Of a DNA stretch of 64,000 nt, positions 1 through 8,167 are shown in pieces. The stretch's first letter is position 1; each line of letters begins with the position of its first letter. Position numbers and translations under genes: made by a program. The DNA is from Methanobacterium sp. (lineage in GTDB: Archaea; Methanobacteriota; Methanobacteria; Methanobacteriales; Methanobacteriaceae). The notes beneath the pieces are model-generated. The model saw only the letters and a list, made by a program, of their open reading frames with translations. It ran no database searches and was not told the origin of the DNA. The stretch spans positions 798,001-862,000 of the forward strand of contig JACRPY010000002.1 of NCBI GenBank assembly GCA_016222945.1, in the 5' to 3' direction.

Positions 1-1
1 A

Positions 2-193
2 AAAGATAGAATAAACTGGAAAGATAATTGTGCCCTTCAGCCGAAACCTCTTCCTCCAAAATTGAAGAACTTGATTTCACAGGTTTATTGTTCATGTACC
101 AATGAAATAACAGGTAAGGAATGGTTCAAAGATGTAATGTCCTTAAAGGAAATTTTAAAAGATATAAAAGGAGAAATACCCTGTGACAAATAA
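2..193 (+). CDS. C-terminal part of an unidentified protein (cut by window edge)
   Basis: An open frame enters from the left edge and stops with TAA at 191-193, giving 63 residues. I do not recognise the family. Visible features are a proline-rich stretch (QPKPLPPK), a Cys-x-Cys pair (YCSC) and a hydrophilic tail with several lysines. The stop overlaps the GTG start of the following carbonic anhydrase-like gene by 11 nt in another frame, and an AAAGGAG sequence lies inside this frame just upstream of that GTG. Translational coupling of the two genes is therefore likely. The reading frame is supported by being fully open and by this overlap only. Confidence 0.5.
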   Translation, partial: KDRINWKDNCALQPKPLPPKLKNLISQVYCSCTNEITGKEWFKDVMSLKEILKDIKGEIPCDK

Positions 194-563
194 ATTTGCA
201 GTATGTCTTAACTGTATGGATGGCAGAGTACAGTTGCCAGTAATTCAATGGATTAAAGAAAACTATAATGTTGACTTTGTTGATTTAATAACCGAACCTG
301 GGATGGACGGAGTTTTGGCAGATTTAAATTCAAATATAGGAAATATTCTAAATAAATTAGAAATTTCTGTGGATAAACATAGATCTGAATATATTTTTAT
401 TGTGGGACATTACGATTGTTTAGGAAACCCGGTTGATAATGAAACCCATAAACAACAGGTTATGTTGGCTGTAGAAAGAATTAAGAATTTAAAAGGTTCA
501 TATAAAGTAATAGGATTATGGATTTCTGAGAAATTTTCAGTGGAAAAAATAACTGAAATTTAA
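183..563 (+). CDS. short beta-class carbonic anhydrase-like protein
   Basis: Beta-carbonic anhydrases interconvert CO2 and bicarbonate using a zinc held by Cys-His-Cys. This 126-residue protein keeps the CxDxR motif (Cys11, Asp13, Arg15 in NCMDGR) and the HxxC motif (His76, Cys79 in GHYDC), so the zinc ligand set and the Asp-Arg dyad are present. It is shorter than typical enzymes of about 170-200 residues and lacks most of the C-terminal helices. Start is GTG, overlapping the previous gene by 11 nt. It ends 13 nt before PEP carboxylase, which uses bicarbonate, so I infer that it supplies that substrate. Activity is unproven; it could also be a non-catalytic homologue. Confidence 0.75.
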   Translation: MTNKFAVCLNCMDGRVQLPVIQWIKENYNVDFVDLITEPGMDGVLADLNSNIGNILNKLEISVDKHRSEYIFIVGHYDCLGNPVDNETHKQQVMLAVERIKNLKGSYKVIGLWISEKFSVEKITEI

Positions 564-576
564 GGAGGATTAATTA

Positions 577-2040
577 ATGAAAATACCACGATGTATGAGT
601 ACTCAACATCCAGATAATGTTAATCCACCATTTTTTTCAACAGACCCTGAACTTAGTGGTGAAGACGAGATAACCGAAGCTTATTATGTTTTTTCTCATT
701 TAGGTTGCAATGAACAAATGTGGGATTGTGAAGGTAAAGAAGTAGATAATTACGTGGTTAAAAAATTACTTACCAAATATGGATCATTTTTTAATGAAAG
801 AATTTTAGGTAAAGATAATTTTATAACCTTGAGAGTTCCAAATCCTACAGTTGAAAAAGCAGAAGCAAAAATTTTGCTGGAAACCCTAGAAAGCATACCT
901 CGTTCATTTGACGCCGCTAAATTATTTTATGGGAAAGATAATGTGCCTGTATTTGAGGTAATTTTACCTATGACTGCTTCTTCAGACTGCCTTGACAGAA
1001 TTTACAGATATTACCACGATTTTGTTGTGGGTAAACAAAACAAACCATTCAAACAAGGAGATATAACTATAGCTGAGTGGATTGGTGAATTTAAACCTGA
1101 AAAAATTAATGTAATCCCTCTTTTTGAAGATATGGAAAACATGCTAAATGCCCATAATATGACCCGTGATTATTTAAAGGATAAATCTGTTGAATATCAA
1201 AGAGTTTTCTTAGCAAGATCAGACCCTGCCATGAATTATGGATTTATAAGTGCACTTATTTTAAATAAAATAGCTCTGCAAAAACTGGTAAAATTAGAAC
1301 AAGAAACTGGCGTTAAAATATATCCCATAATTGGAATGGGTTCGGCACCATTTAGGAGTAATTTAAGACCTCAGACTGTAGAGAGGATTTCAAAGGAATA
1401 TCCCAATGCACATACTTTTACGATTCAATCTTCATTTAAATATGATAATCCTCCTAAAGAGGTCATATCGGCTATTAAAATACTGAATGAAAGAAAAACA
1501 ACTATTCCTGAAGAAATTGACGAAGAAAGATGTATAGAAATAATAGAAAAGTATAGTAATGAATATCAAAGACAAATACTTGAAATTGCTCCAGTAATTA
1601 ATAAAATTGCTAAATATATTCCCGTTCGGAGAAAAAGAAAGTTACATATTGGCCTTTTTGGCTATGCACGTAATATTGGGGGGATTTCATTACCTCGAGT
1701 CATAACCTTTACCTGTGCCCTATATTCATTAGGATTACCTCCAGAGATTTTAGGAATCAATGTACTTGATGATGATGACATATTATTTATTGAAAATGTG
1801 TATTTAAATTTTAAAGATGATTTGAAGGATGCTCTTCAATTTTTTAATCCAGAACCCGTATTCTTACCCAAAAATATTAGGAAAAATGATTTAATGGAAA
1901 GTTTACTTAAAAATATTCAAATAAATGAAAATCATAAAAAGTTAACAGATATTATCAGGTCTTCTTTGAATGCAAATAAAACAGAAAATTTAGGTGAAAA
2001 CATATTAAGGGCAGCGAATTTAAGAGGATTCCTAGGGTAA
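577..2040 (+). CDS. ppcA: phosphoenolpyruvate carboxylase, archaeal type
   Basis: Carboxylates PEP with bicarbonate to oxaloacetate, the entry to the incomplete reductive TCA branch that methanogens use to make glutamate and aspartate. The 487-residue length and the opening IPRCMSTQHPDN are characteristic of the archaeal PEPC family, which is about half the length of bacterial PEPC. A glycine- and arginine-rich segment FGYARNIGGISLPR near residue 360 is also typical. A strong AAGGAGG lies 9 nt before the ATG. It is probably cotranscribed with the carbonic anhydrase-like gene just upstream. A T-rich tract follows the stop. Confidence 0.95.
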   Translation: MKIPRCMSTQHPDNVNPPFFSTDPELSGEDEITEAYYVFSHLGCNEQMWDCEGKEVDNYVVKKLLTKYGSFFNERILGKDNFITLRVPNPTVEKAEAKILLETLESIPRSFDAAKLFYGKDNVPVFEVILPMTASSDCLDRIYRYYHDFVVGKQNKPFKQGDITIAEWIGEFKPEKINVIPLFEDMENMLNAHNMTRDYLKDKSVEYQRVFLARSDPAMNYGFISALILNKIALQKLVKLEQETGVKIYPIIGMGSAPFRSNLRPQTVERISKEYPNAHTFTIQSSFKYDNPPKEVISAIKILNERKTTIPEEIDEERCIEIIEKYSNEYQRQILEIAPVINKIAKYIPVRRKRKLHIGLFGYARNIGGISLPRVITFTCALYSLGLPPEILGINVLDDDDILFIENVYLNFKDDLKDALQFFNPEPVFLPKNIRKNDLMESLLKNIQINENHKKLTDIIRSSLNANKTENLGENILRAANLRGFLG

Positions 2041-2432
2041 ATTATTTTTTTATTTTTTGAAAATATTTCCCTTAAATTAAGTCTTTTTTTAACAGAGGGT
2101 TAATATTTATTATATTGTGCCGGTTTCGGCCATTGAGGGAGATATTTTTAATCCCAGAATTATGTATTGATGAAGGCAGAGCTAGGGGGATTTTTATACA
2201 TATAAGATGGGCTGCTGCTGTTTATTGTTCTAAATGCAACTCCAAATCAGTACAAAATCAGGGTTTCCAAGAAAAATCTAAACACTTACGTGAAATTTTT
2301 CCAATTTGTTTACAATAACAGCGTAAAATGGATTAATAAGGCGTTAAAAATAGTACTAAATTAACTAACTACATTCGGGGAATGGGCGAATAAAATAATC
2401 ATAAAAATAAAAAATATACTTCTATTGAAGTA
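2041..2432. other. intergenic region between ppcA and cdhB
   Basis: This stretch holds no gene I can support. Right after ppcA there are T-rich runs (2046-2058, 2084-2091) that fit an archaeal terminator. A 67-codon frame from a TTG at 2115 encodes a YCSKCNSKSV segment resembling half of a zinc ribbon, as found at the N-terminus of some transposases. It has no good ribosome-binding site and no matching second Cys pair, so it is at most a gene remnant. The rest is AT-rich without clear structure until the cdhB terminator. Confidence 0.4.
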
Positions 2433-2433
2433 T
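2416..2433 (-). terminator. hairpin terminator of cdhB
   Basis: A perfect 7-bp stem, ATACTTC (2416-2422) against GAAGTAT (2427-2433) with a 4-nt loop, lies immediately behind the cdhB stop codon. On the minus strand it is followed by a T-rich tract, as expected for a terminator of the leftward gene. Confidence 0.6.
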
Positions 2434-2942
2434 TATTCTAACTTATCAATTAATTTTGTTAACCAATCCACCCATTCTTCATAGGAAATATTTGGATAGG
2501 ACATATCTGCATTGGGATGCATAAACCGACACAAAGTTAAGGTCTTTATATGTGGTGCAAAGTTCTTTAAAGTAGATAAACCCTGTGAGCCTAAATAATA
2601 TGGAACTCCGATAAAACATACCAGATCATAGTTCCCCTGACCATCAAAACCTTTCCATTCCGGGTCTTTTAGGTGATTAATCAGTTCAATTACACCAATA
2701 ACTTCGGCATTGAAATTTAATTTGGATAAGGTTAAACTAGAACCTCCGGTAGCAACCACCTTTATATTTCTTTTTTTTGCTATTTCTAAACTTTTTTCTG
2801 ATATCTCTTCTGGAATATCATTCAGTAAAGATCCCATTACAAAAAGAGGATTTTTTGATTGTTTAATTGTTAAAGCTGCCATTTCAGGCGGCCAAACAGT
2901 TGCTGGATTTATGCTTATCAATGCAGGATTCCATGCTGACAT
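2433..2942 (-). CDS. cdhB: CO dehydrogenase/acetyl-CoA decarbonylase complex, epsilon subunit
   Basis: CdhB is the small non-catalytic subunit that binds CdhA in the alpha-epsilon CO dehydrogenase component of archaeal acetyl-CoA synthase complexes. The 169-residue product shows the family pattern: a lysine/proline segment followed by a hydrophobic strand (KNPLFVMGSLL), a central Rossmann-like core, and the LCRFMHPNADMSYPN region near the C-terminus. I chose the ATG at 2942 because GGTGAT lies 3 nt upstream; a TTG at 3005 would add 21 unlikely residues encoded by the repeat region. Unusually, it is divergent from cdhA rather than following it on the same strand. A hairpin terminator follows the stop. 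Confidence 0.9.
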   Translation of the reverse strand: MSAWNPALISINPATVWPPEMAALTIKQSKNPLFVMGSLLNDIPEEISEKSLEIAKKRNIKVVATGGSSLTLSKLNFNAEVIGVIELINHLKDPEWKGFDGQGNYDLVCFIGVPYYLGSQGLSTLKNFAPHIKTLTLCRFMHPNADMSYPNISYEEWVDWLTKLIDKLE

Positions 2943-2979
2943 TCTATCACCGCCAATATTTGTAGAAGGTGTATTAATC

Positions 2980-3029
2980 ACATATGTAATGATTAATGAT
3001 GACAAACTACATATGTAATGATTAATAAT
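2980..3029. promoter_or_regulatory. 29-bp tandem repeat in the cdhB/cdhA divergent promoter region
   Basis: Two 21-nt copies (2980-3000 and 3009-3029), both beginning ACATATGTAATGATTAAT, are offset by 29 nt and differ at a single base. They fill most of the 109-nt gap between the two divergent start codons. Each contains the palindrome ACATATGT. A TATA-like GTATATAAA (3034-3042) follows. Repeated, helically spaced sites between divergent genes suggest a regulator binding region. The regulator is not identifiable from sequence. Confidence 0.5.
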
Positions 3030-3051
3030 GATAGTATATAAAGGTGATGTT

Positions 3052-5484
3052 ATGGTTCAAACCCGTCAAATGAAAGATAACCAACTTTCAATTAAAGGAT
3101 TTAATATGGATTTTGAAGAAATAGATTCGTATTTAAAGCAAAAAAAAGTTAATTATGATATTCTGGATAAAAAAATTAGTTTAAACTACTCCTTACTTCG
3201 AGAATGGGATTTTAAATTACTTTATTATTTCAAGCCATTTTATGCACCCCTATGTGATATGTGTTGCCTATGCACTTATGGGCGGTGTGATCTTTCAGGT
3301 AACAAAAAGGGAGCTTGTGGTATAAACCTGGAAAAACAGCAGTCCCGAATGGTATTAATGAGCAGCGGCATCGGCGCTTCTACCCATGCGGCACATGCTA
3401 GACATTTAGTGGACCACATACTGGAAAAAAACCCGGAATTAGAATTAGAATATGGTAATTCTATTGAGGTATTATCTCCAATTATTACTACATTAACTGG
3501 AATGACTCCTAAAAATGCCAGAGACCTGGATAAAGTCATGGTGTGTGTGGAAAAAGAACTAACCAATCTAATGGCAGCTACTCATACTGGCCAGGAAGGA
3601 TACTACTTAGAATTTGAATCAAAAGCATTTCATGCGGGAATGATAGACACACTATCCTTGGAAGTTGCAGAATTAGCACAGATAAATCAATACGACTTAA
3701 ATAAAGGCGAAGCTGACGTTCCTATGATAGAAATTGGAATGGGTGCAGTTGACCGCGAAAAACCTGTTATATTGTGTATAGGTCACAACATAGTGCCCAG
3801 TAGTGAAATTATTGACTATGCTGAAGAAATGGACTTATTGGAAGACCTGGAAATTTGCGGACTTTGTTGTAGTGCCATAGAAATGGGAAGGTACTCTTCA
3901 AAATCAAAGATCATAGGCCCTATTTCTCGTCAGCTTATGTTTATAAAATCCGGAATACCTGATGTGGTGGTTCTGGACGAACAATGTATAAGGGCGGATA
4001 TTTTTGAACTCTGTGCTGAAAAAAATATACCCATTATCACTACCAGTGACAATTGTTCTTTAGGACTCCCTGATAAAACCAAAGAAACTCATTACAAAAT
4101 TGTTAATGAAATACTGACTGGAAAAATACCTGGTGCTCTAATAAGGGATAGTGAAAAAGTTGGAAAGGCTGCTGTTGATTTAGTAATCAGGATCAAAGAA
4201 AAGAATGAGATTCATAGTCGATTAAAAAAGTTAAATCCTGATGAAATTGATATCTTCGAAGCTGACACTAAATGTACTACTTGCACACATTGTGATACTT
4301 CATGTCTTGAAGTTAAACGAAAAAGTTGTGACAAAAGTTTTATCTCAGAAGTTGAAAATGATATAGGTCCATATATTGATCTATGTAACTCTTGCGGACA
4401 ATGCAATAGAACATGTCCAGCTATGCTGCCTATCAAAGAAGCTTTTGAAGAAGCTAAAAATGGAGACATATCTCTCATGTCTAGTTTTTATGGTAAATGT
4501 GTGGGTTGTGGTAACTGTATGGAGCAATGTGAAAAAAACATACCTCTGATTGATATTATAAGATTAGCTTCCGAGAAAAAAATTGATTCAGAAAAATTTT
4601 TGATGAGAACTGGACGGGGGCCGATTCAGGATGTTGAAATACGGAAAGTAGGAGCATCCATAGTTTTTGGTGATATACCTGGAGTTATAGCACTTGCAGG
4701 ATGCTCCAACTACACTAATGGGGAAGTAGAAGTCCATAAAATAGCAGAAGAATTTTTAAAAAGAGGTTACATAGTTTTAGCGGCTGGATGTGCCGCTATG
4801 GACATTTCACTTCAAAAAGACGAAGAGGGTAAAACTTTATATGAAAAATACAGTGGAGATTTTGATAGAGGAGGACTCCTTAATTTAGGGCCTTGTGTTG
4901 CAAATGCCCATGCAATTGGTAGTGCCATAAAAATAGCCAATATTTTTGCTAATGTACCTCTGGAAAATAACTTCACTGAAATTGCTGATTACATATTGAA
5001 CAGGATAGGTGTTTGTGTAATTGCATGGGGAGCTATGTCTCAAAAAGCATTTGCAATAGCCACTGGAGCCAACCGATGGGGAATCCCTGCAGTAATTGGC
5101 CCTCAAGCATCAAAATACAAGCGATTATATCTTGGAAACGACCGAGAATTAAGGGATATTAAAGACAAAAGAGACGGAACAGAAGTAATGTGTGAACCTG
5201 CCCCTGTACATCTAGCATATTCTGCTGAAAGCCTGAATGAATGCATGATAATGGCAGCGAAATTATGTATTAGGCCAAACGATAATCCTAGGGGAAGAAT
5301 GATCAAATTAACCAATTATGTAGATATCTACAATAGATTCTATGGTTGCATGCCTCCAGATATAAATCAGTATGTGAGAAGTGAGAAAGAAATTCCCTAT
5401 CAAAGAAAAGATGAAATTAAGGAGAAACTTTCAGAAAATAACTGGGAGCCAAGAAAAAGTCCGCATGAACCTTCAATTTTATGA
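3052..5484 (+). CDS. cdhA: CO dehydrogenase/acetyl-CoA decarbonylase complex, alpha subunit
   Basis: CdhA is the Ni-Fe-S CO dehydrogenase that interconverts CO2 and CO plus electrons. The 810-residue product has the N-terminal Cys cluster (Cys68 to Cys89: CDMCCLCTYGRCDL...GACG) for the B and D clusters, then GHNIVPS, GLCCSAIEMGR and DEQCIRAD around the C-cluster. Two ferredoxin-like Cys groups follow (CNSCGQCNRTCP and CVGCGNCMEQC), then AGCSNYTNG, AAGCAAM, GPCVANAHAIG and AWGAMSQKA, all expected of the family. Start is ATG 3052 with GGTGATG just upstream; an in-frame ATA/ATG region further 5' is less likely. No cdhC, cdhD or cdhE is in the window, so it may work as a CO dehydrogenase apart from acetyl-CoA synthase, or with subunits encoded elsewhere. 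Confidence 0.95.
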   Translation: MVQTRQMKDNQLSIKGFNMDFEEIDSYLKQKKVNYDILDKKISLNYSLLREWDFKLLYYFKPFYAPLCDMCCLCTYGRCDLSGNKKGACGINLEKQQSRMVLMSSGIGASTHAAHARHLVDHILEKNPELELEYGNSIEVLSPIITTLTGMTPKNARDLDKVMVCVEKELTNLMAATHTGQEGYYLEFESKAFHAGMIDTLSLEVAELAQINQYDLNKGEADVPMIEIGMGAVDREKPVILCIGHNIVPSSEIIDYAEEMDLLEDLEICGLCCSAIEMGRYSSKSKIIGPISRQLMFIKSGIPDVVVLDEQCIRADIFELCAEKNIPIITTSDNCSLGLPDKTKETHYKIVNEILTGKIPGALIRDSEKVGKAAVDLVIRIKEKNEIHSRLKKLNPDEIDIFEADTKCTTCTHCDTSCLEVKRKSCDKSFISEVENDIGPYIDLCNSCGQCNRTCPAMLPIKEAFEEAKNGDISLMSSFYGKCVGCGNCMEQCEKNIPLIDIIRLASEKKIDSEKFLMRTGRGPIQDVEIRKVGASIVFGDIPGVIALAGCSNYTNGEVEVHKIAEEFLKRGYIVLAAGCAAMDISLQKDEEGKTLYEKYSGDFDRGGLLNLGPCVANAHAIGSAIKIANIFANVPLENNFTEIADYILNRIGVCVIAWGAMSQKAFAIATGANRWGIPAVIGPQASKYKRLYLGNDRELRDIKDKRDGTEVMCEPAPVHLAYSAESLNECMIMAAKLCIRPNDNPRGRMIKLTNYVDIYNRFYGCMPPDINQYVRSEKEIPYQRKDEIKEKLSENNWEPRKSPHEPSIL

Positions 5485-5486
5485 GT

Positions 5487-5560
5487 CTGAGAATTAATTA
5501 ATTAATTTCTCAAATAACCGCCTCCAAATTTAATTCTCAGGCTTCATATTTTTTTTAAAA
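5487..5560 (+). terminator. cdhA terminator with two mutually exclusive hairpins
   Basis: Directly after cdhA, CTGAGAATTAA (5487-5497) can pair perfectly over 11 bp with TTAATTCTCAG (5530-5540). The same left arm can instead pair as TGAGAA (5488-5493) with the nearer TTCTCA (5507-5512). A T8 tract follows at 5549-5556. The long hairpin with the T-tract is a plausible terminator; the alternative fold could switch it. Confidence 0.55.
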
Positions 5561-5622
5561 ACTTAATTAGACATATAATTTTAATTTAAACGGGTTAATT
5601 CCCACTAATCTAGGTGAAAAAA

Positions 5623-6000
5623 ATGAATCCACGGATAATGATAAAAAATCCATTAAAATGTTACAAATGTAATTTATGCCTGGAAAAATGTAAAGAAATA
5701 CATGGAATTAGTAGAATAAAAAAAATTGAGGATATACCTTCATTTTGTAAGCAATGTGATGACGCACCCTGTGAAAAAGCATGTCGGGTAAATGCCATAA
5801 CATTAAAAAATAATATAGTGGTAGTTAATGATAAACTCTGTGTGGGATGTAAAATGTGTCTGGAAGTTTGTCCATATAAAGGAATATTTGTCAAGGATCT
5901 TACAGCCCATAAATGCACACTATGTCTAGATTCCAATCAAATAACACCAGCATGCATAGAGGCATGTCAGGATAGGATACTGGTGGTTAAATGTGAATGA
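5623..6000 (+). CDS. CooF/HycB-like polyferredoxin, four-cluster electron carrier
   Basis: A 125-residue soluble protein with four cysteine groups (CYKCNLCLEKC, CKQCDDAPCEKAC, CVGCKMCLEVC, CTLC...CIEAC). This is the 4x[4Fe-4S] pattern of electron-transfer subunits such as CooF, HycB and DmsB. CooF carries electrons from CO dehydrogenase to membrane hydrogenases. Its position 138 nt after cdhA on the same strand suggests that it serves CdhA. The ATG at 5623 has AGGTG 6 nt upstream; a GTG at 5614 is in frame but overlaps that site. It is convergent with the acetyl-CoA synthetase gene. The precise redox partner is inferred from position only. Confidence 0.8.
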   Translation: MNPRIMIKNPLKCYKCNLCLEKCKEIHGISRIKKIEDIPSFCKQCDDAPCEKACRVNAITLKNNIVVVNDKLCVGCKMCLEVCPYKGIFVKDLTAHKCTLCLDSNQITPACIEACQDRILVVKCE

Positions 6001-6040
6001 ATGATAGGTAGTCAATATGACCTATTTTAAAGGGAATAAA

Positions 6041-7993
6041 TTAAAGAGCATTATCCAATCCATCAACAGCTTCAGGATTTGCAAGGGTACTTATATCGCC
6101 CACATCCTCTCCTTTTACTTTAGCTTTAATCACTCTACGCATAATCTTTCCAGATCTTGTTTTAGGAAGATCATCAACAAATCCAATGTAAGATGGACTG
6201 GCTATAGGTCCAATTTCGGCTCTTACATGTTCTCTTAAGGCGTGTTTAAGTTTAGGGGATGATTCATAATTTTCTTTTAAAGTTACAAATGCTGCAATTT
6301 CTTCACCTTTAAGTAAATCTGGTTTTCCAACCACTGCTGCTTCCACCACAGCATGATGACTTACTAAAGCAGATTCAACCTCAGCAGTACTTATCCTGTG
6401 TCCGGCTACATTTAATACATCATCTTCCCTTCCTTGAATCCAGAAATAACCTTCTTTATCTACACGAGCCACATCTCCGCTTAAATATTGATTAGGAAAC
6501 TCGCTCCAGTAGGATTCCACATAGCGTTCTGGTTCTCCAAAAAGAGTTCTAAACATGGCAGGCCAAGGAGTTTTAATCACAAGATGCCCTCCACCTTCAG
6601 TAATAGCGTTTCCGGAATCATCCAGTATTTCTGCCTTAACAGTTGGAAACGGTTTAAGTGCAGAACCAGGTTTTAAATTAGAGATAGGTAAGGGTGTTAT
6701 CATGTGCATCCCTGTTTCGGTTTGCCACCATGTGTCCATAATAGGACATTTTCTGTTTCCAATGTGTTTGTAGTACCATATCCAAGCTTCTGGATTAATG
6801 GGCTCTCCTACAGAGCCTAAAATCCTCAAAGTACTTAAATCATGTTTTTGAGGCCATTTTTCCCCATATTTCATGAACATTCGCACTGTAGTAGGGGCTG
6901 TATAAAAAACACTGACTCCATAATCTTCAACCATGTTCCATAATCTTCCAGGGTCAGGATAATCTGGAGTTCCTTCATACATTAATGATGTAGCTCCCAT
7001 TATGAGCGGAGCATACACAATATAGCTGTGTCCGGTGATCCAGCCAATATCTGCTGCACACCACCATATATCTTCATCTTTAATGTCAAAAACGAGTTTA
7101 AGAGTAGTGTATGTTCCTACTGCATATCCTGCATGTGTGTGCAGAACTCCTTTTGGTTTTCCCGTGGTTCCGGATGTGTAAAGAATAAATAAAGGATCTT
7201 CTGAATCTAATTCTTCAGTAGGGCAATTAGGACTTTCTTTTTGCAGGGCATCGTCCCAATAACTGTCCCTACCCTTTTTCATATAGGCTCCGCATTCGCA
7301 GTTTTTAACTACAATTACATTTTCAATGCTTGGTATTTTATCCATTACTGTGTCTAAAGTATCTTTTAGTTTAATTACTTTTCCTCGACGGTGAAATCCA
7401 TCTGCAGTTATGGCTACTTTTGCTTTAGCATCATTAGCCCTTTCCTGGAATGCTTTGGCCCAAAAACCTGAAAATACCACACTGTGCACTGCTCCTATCT
7501 TTGCACAGGCCAGCATGGCAATAGGAAGTTCCAGAATCATGGGAAGATAAATACTTACCCGATCACCCTTTTCTACACCCATATTCTTTAATGCATTGGC
7601 TAATCGATTAACTTCTCGATATAATTCAAAATAAGTTAGTTTACGGACTTCTCCTGTTTCACTTTCCCATATATAGGCAACTTTATTCTTTCTCCAGTTT
7701 TTCACATGTCTATCCAGAGCATTATGCACAATATTAAATTTTCCATCTAAAAACCATTCTGCATGGGGTGGTTTCCATTTTAAAACTTTTTTGTAGCTTT
7801 TAAACCATTCAAGTTCATTTGCAAGTTCATCCCAGAACCATTCAGGATTTGCACCTGTTTTTTGGAGTAAATCATCGTAGTTTTCTATTTTATGTTTATT
7901 CATCCATTGCATGATATTGCTTTCGTTTATAATTTCCTCTGAAGGTTTAAAAATCCGTTCTTCTTTAAGCAGAGCATCTAAATCCTTTGGCAT
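6041..7993 (-). CDS. acsA: acetyl-CoA synthetase (AMP-forming)
   Basis: Activates acetate with ATP and CoA to acetyl-CoA, AMP and pyrophosphate, letting the methanogen assimilate acetate for biosynthesis. The 650-residue length fits the family. Visible motifs are the phosphate loop YTSGTTGKPKG (272-282), the WWQTETG substrate motif, the SGDVAR/GRxDD hinge and the PKTRSGKIMRR C-terminal motif. The lysine near residue 616 in that last motif is the conserved adenylation lysine, which is acetylated for control in other organisms. The gene stands alone on the minus strand, facing the ferredoxin gene. A D-R-x10-G-K-like core and no insertions suggest an intact enzyme. Confidence 0.95.
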   Translation of the reverse strand: MPKDLDALLKEERIFKPSEEIINESNIMQWMNKHKIENYDDLLQKTGANPEWFWDELANELEWFKSYKKVLKWKPPHAEWFLDGKFNIVHNALDRHVKNWRKNKVAYIWESETGEVRKLTYFELYREVNRLANALKNMGVEKGDRVSIYLPMILELPIAMLACAKIGAVHSVVFSGFWAKAFQERANDAKAKVAITADGFHRRGKVIKLKDTLDTVMDKIPSIENVIVVKNCECGAYMKKGRDSYWDDALQKESPNCPTEELDSEDPLFILYTSGTTGKPKGVLHTHAGYAVGTYTTLKLVFDIKDEDIWWCAADIGWITGHSYIVYAPLIMGATSLMYEGTPDYPDPGRLWNMVEDYGVSVFYTAPTTVRMFMKYGEKWPQKHDLSTLRILGSVGEPINPEAWIWYYKHIGNRKCPIMDTWWQTETGMHMITPLPISNLKPGSALKPFPTVKAEILDDSGNAITEGGGHLVIKTPWPAMFRTLFGEPERYVESYWSEFPNQYLSGDVARVDKEGYFWIQGREDDVLNVAGHRISTAEVESALVSHHAVVEAAVVGKPDLLKGEEIAAFVTLKENYESSPKLKHALREHVRAEIGPIASPSYIGFVDDLPKTRSGKIMRRVIKAKVKGEDVGDISTLANPEAVDGLDNAL

Positions 7994-8167
7994 TTTATCT
8001 CCTCAAGCTTAGAATATTTCAATATCAAATCACTGCTTACTATTATCTAATTTGAACAAAATAAATTAACTGATTTTTACAATGATTAATTAAATAAAAA
8101 TAAATTGGAAAATTTTTTATTATTCATTGAATGGAATATTCAAGACTCTTATCAAAATTAAGTTTAT

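Noticed and set aside
2115..2318. 67-codon frame with a YCSKCNSKS segment, possible transposase fragment
   Set aside because: TTG start without a ribosome-binding site, only one Cys pair and no downstream match, so kept only as a remark in the intergenic entry.
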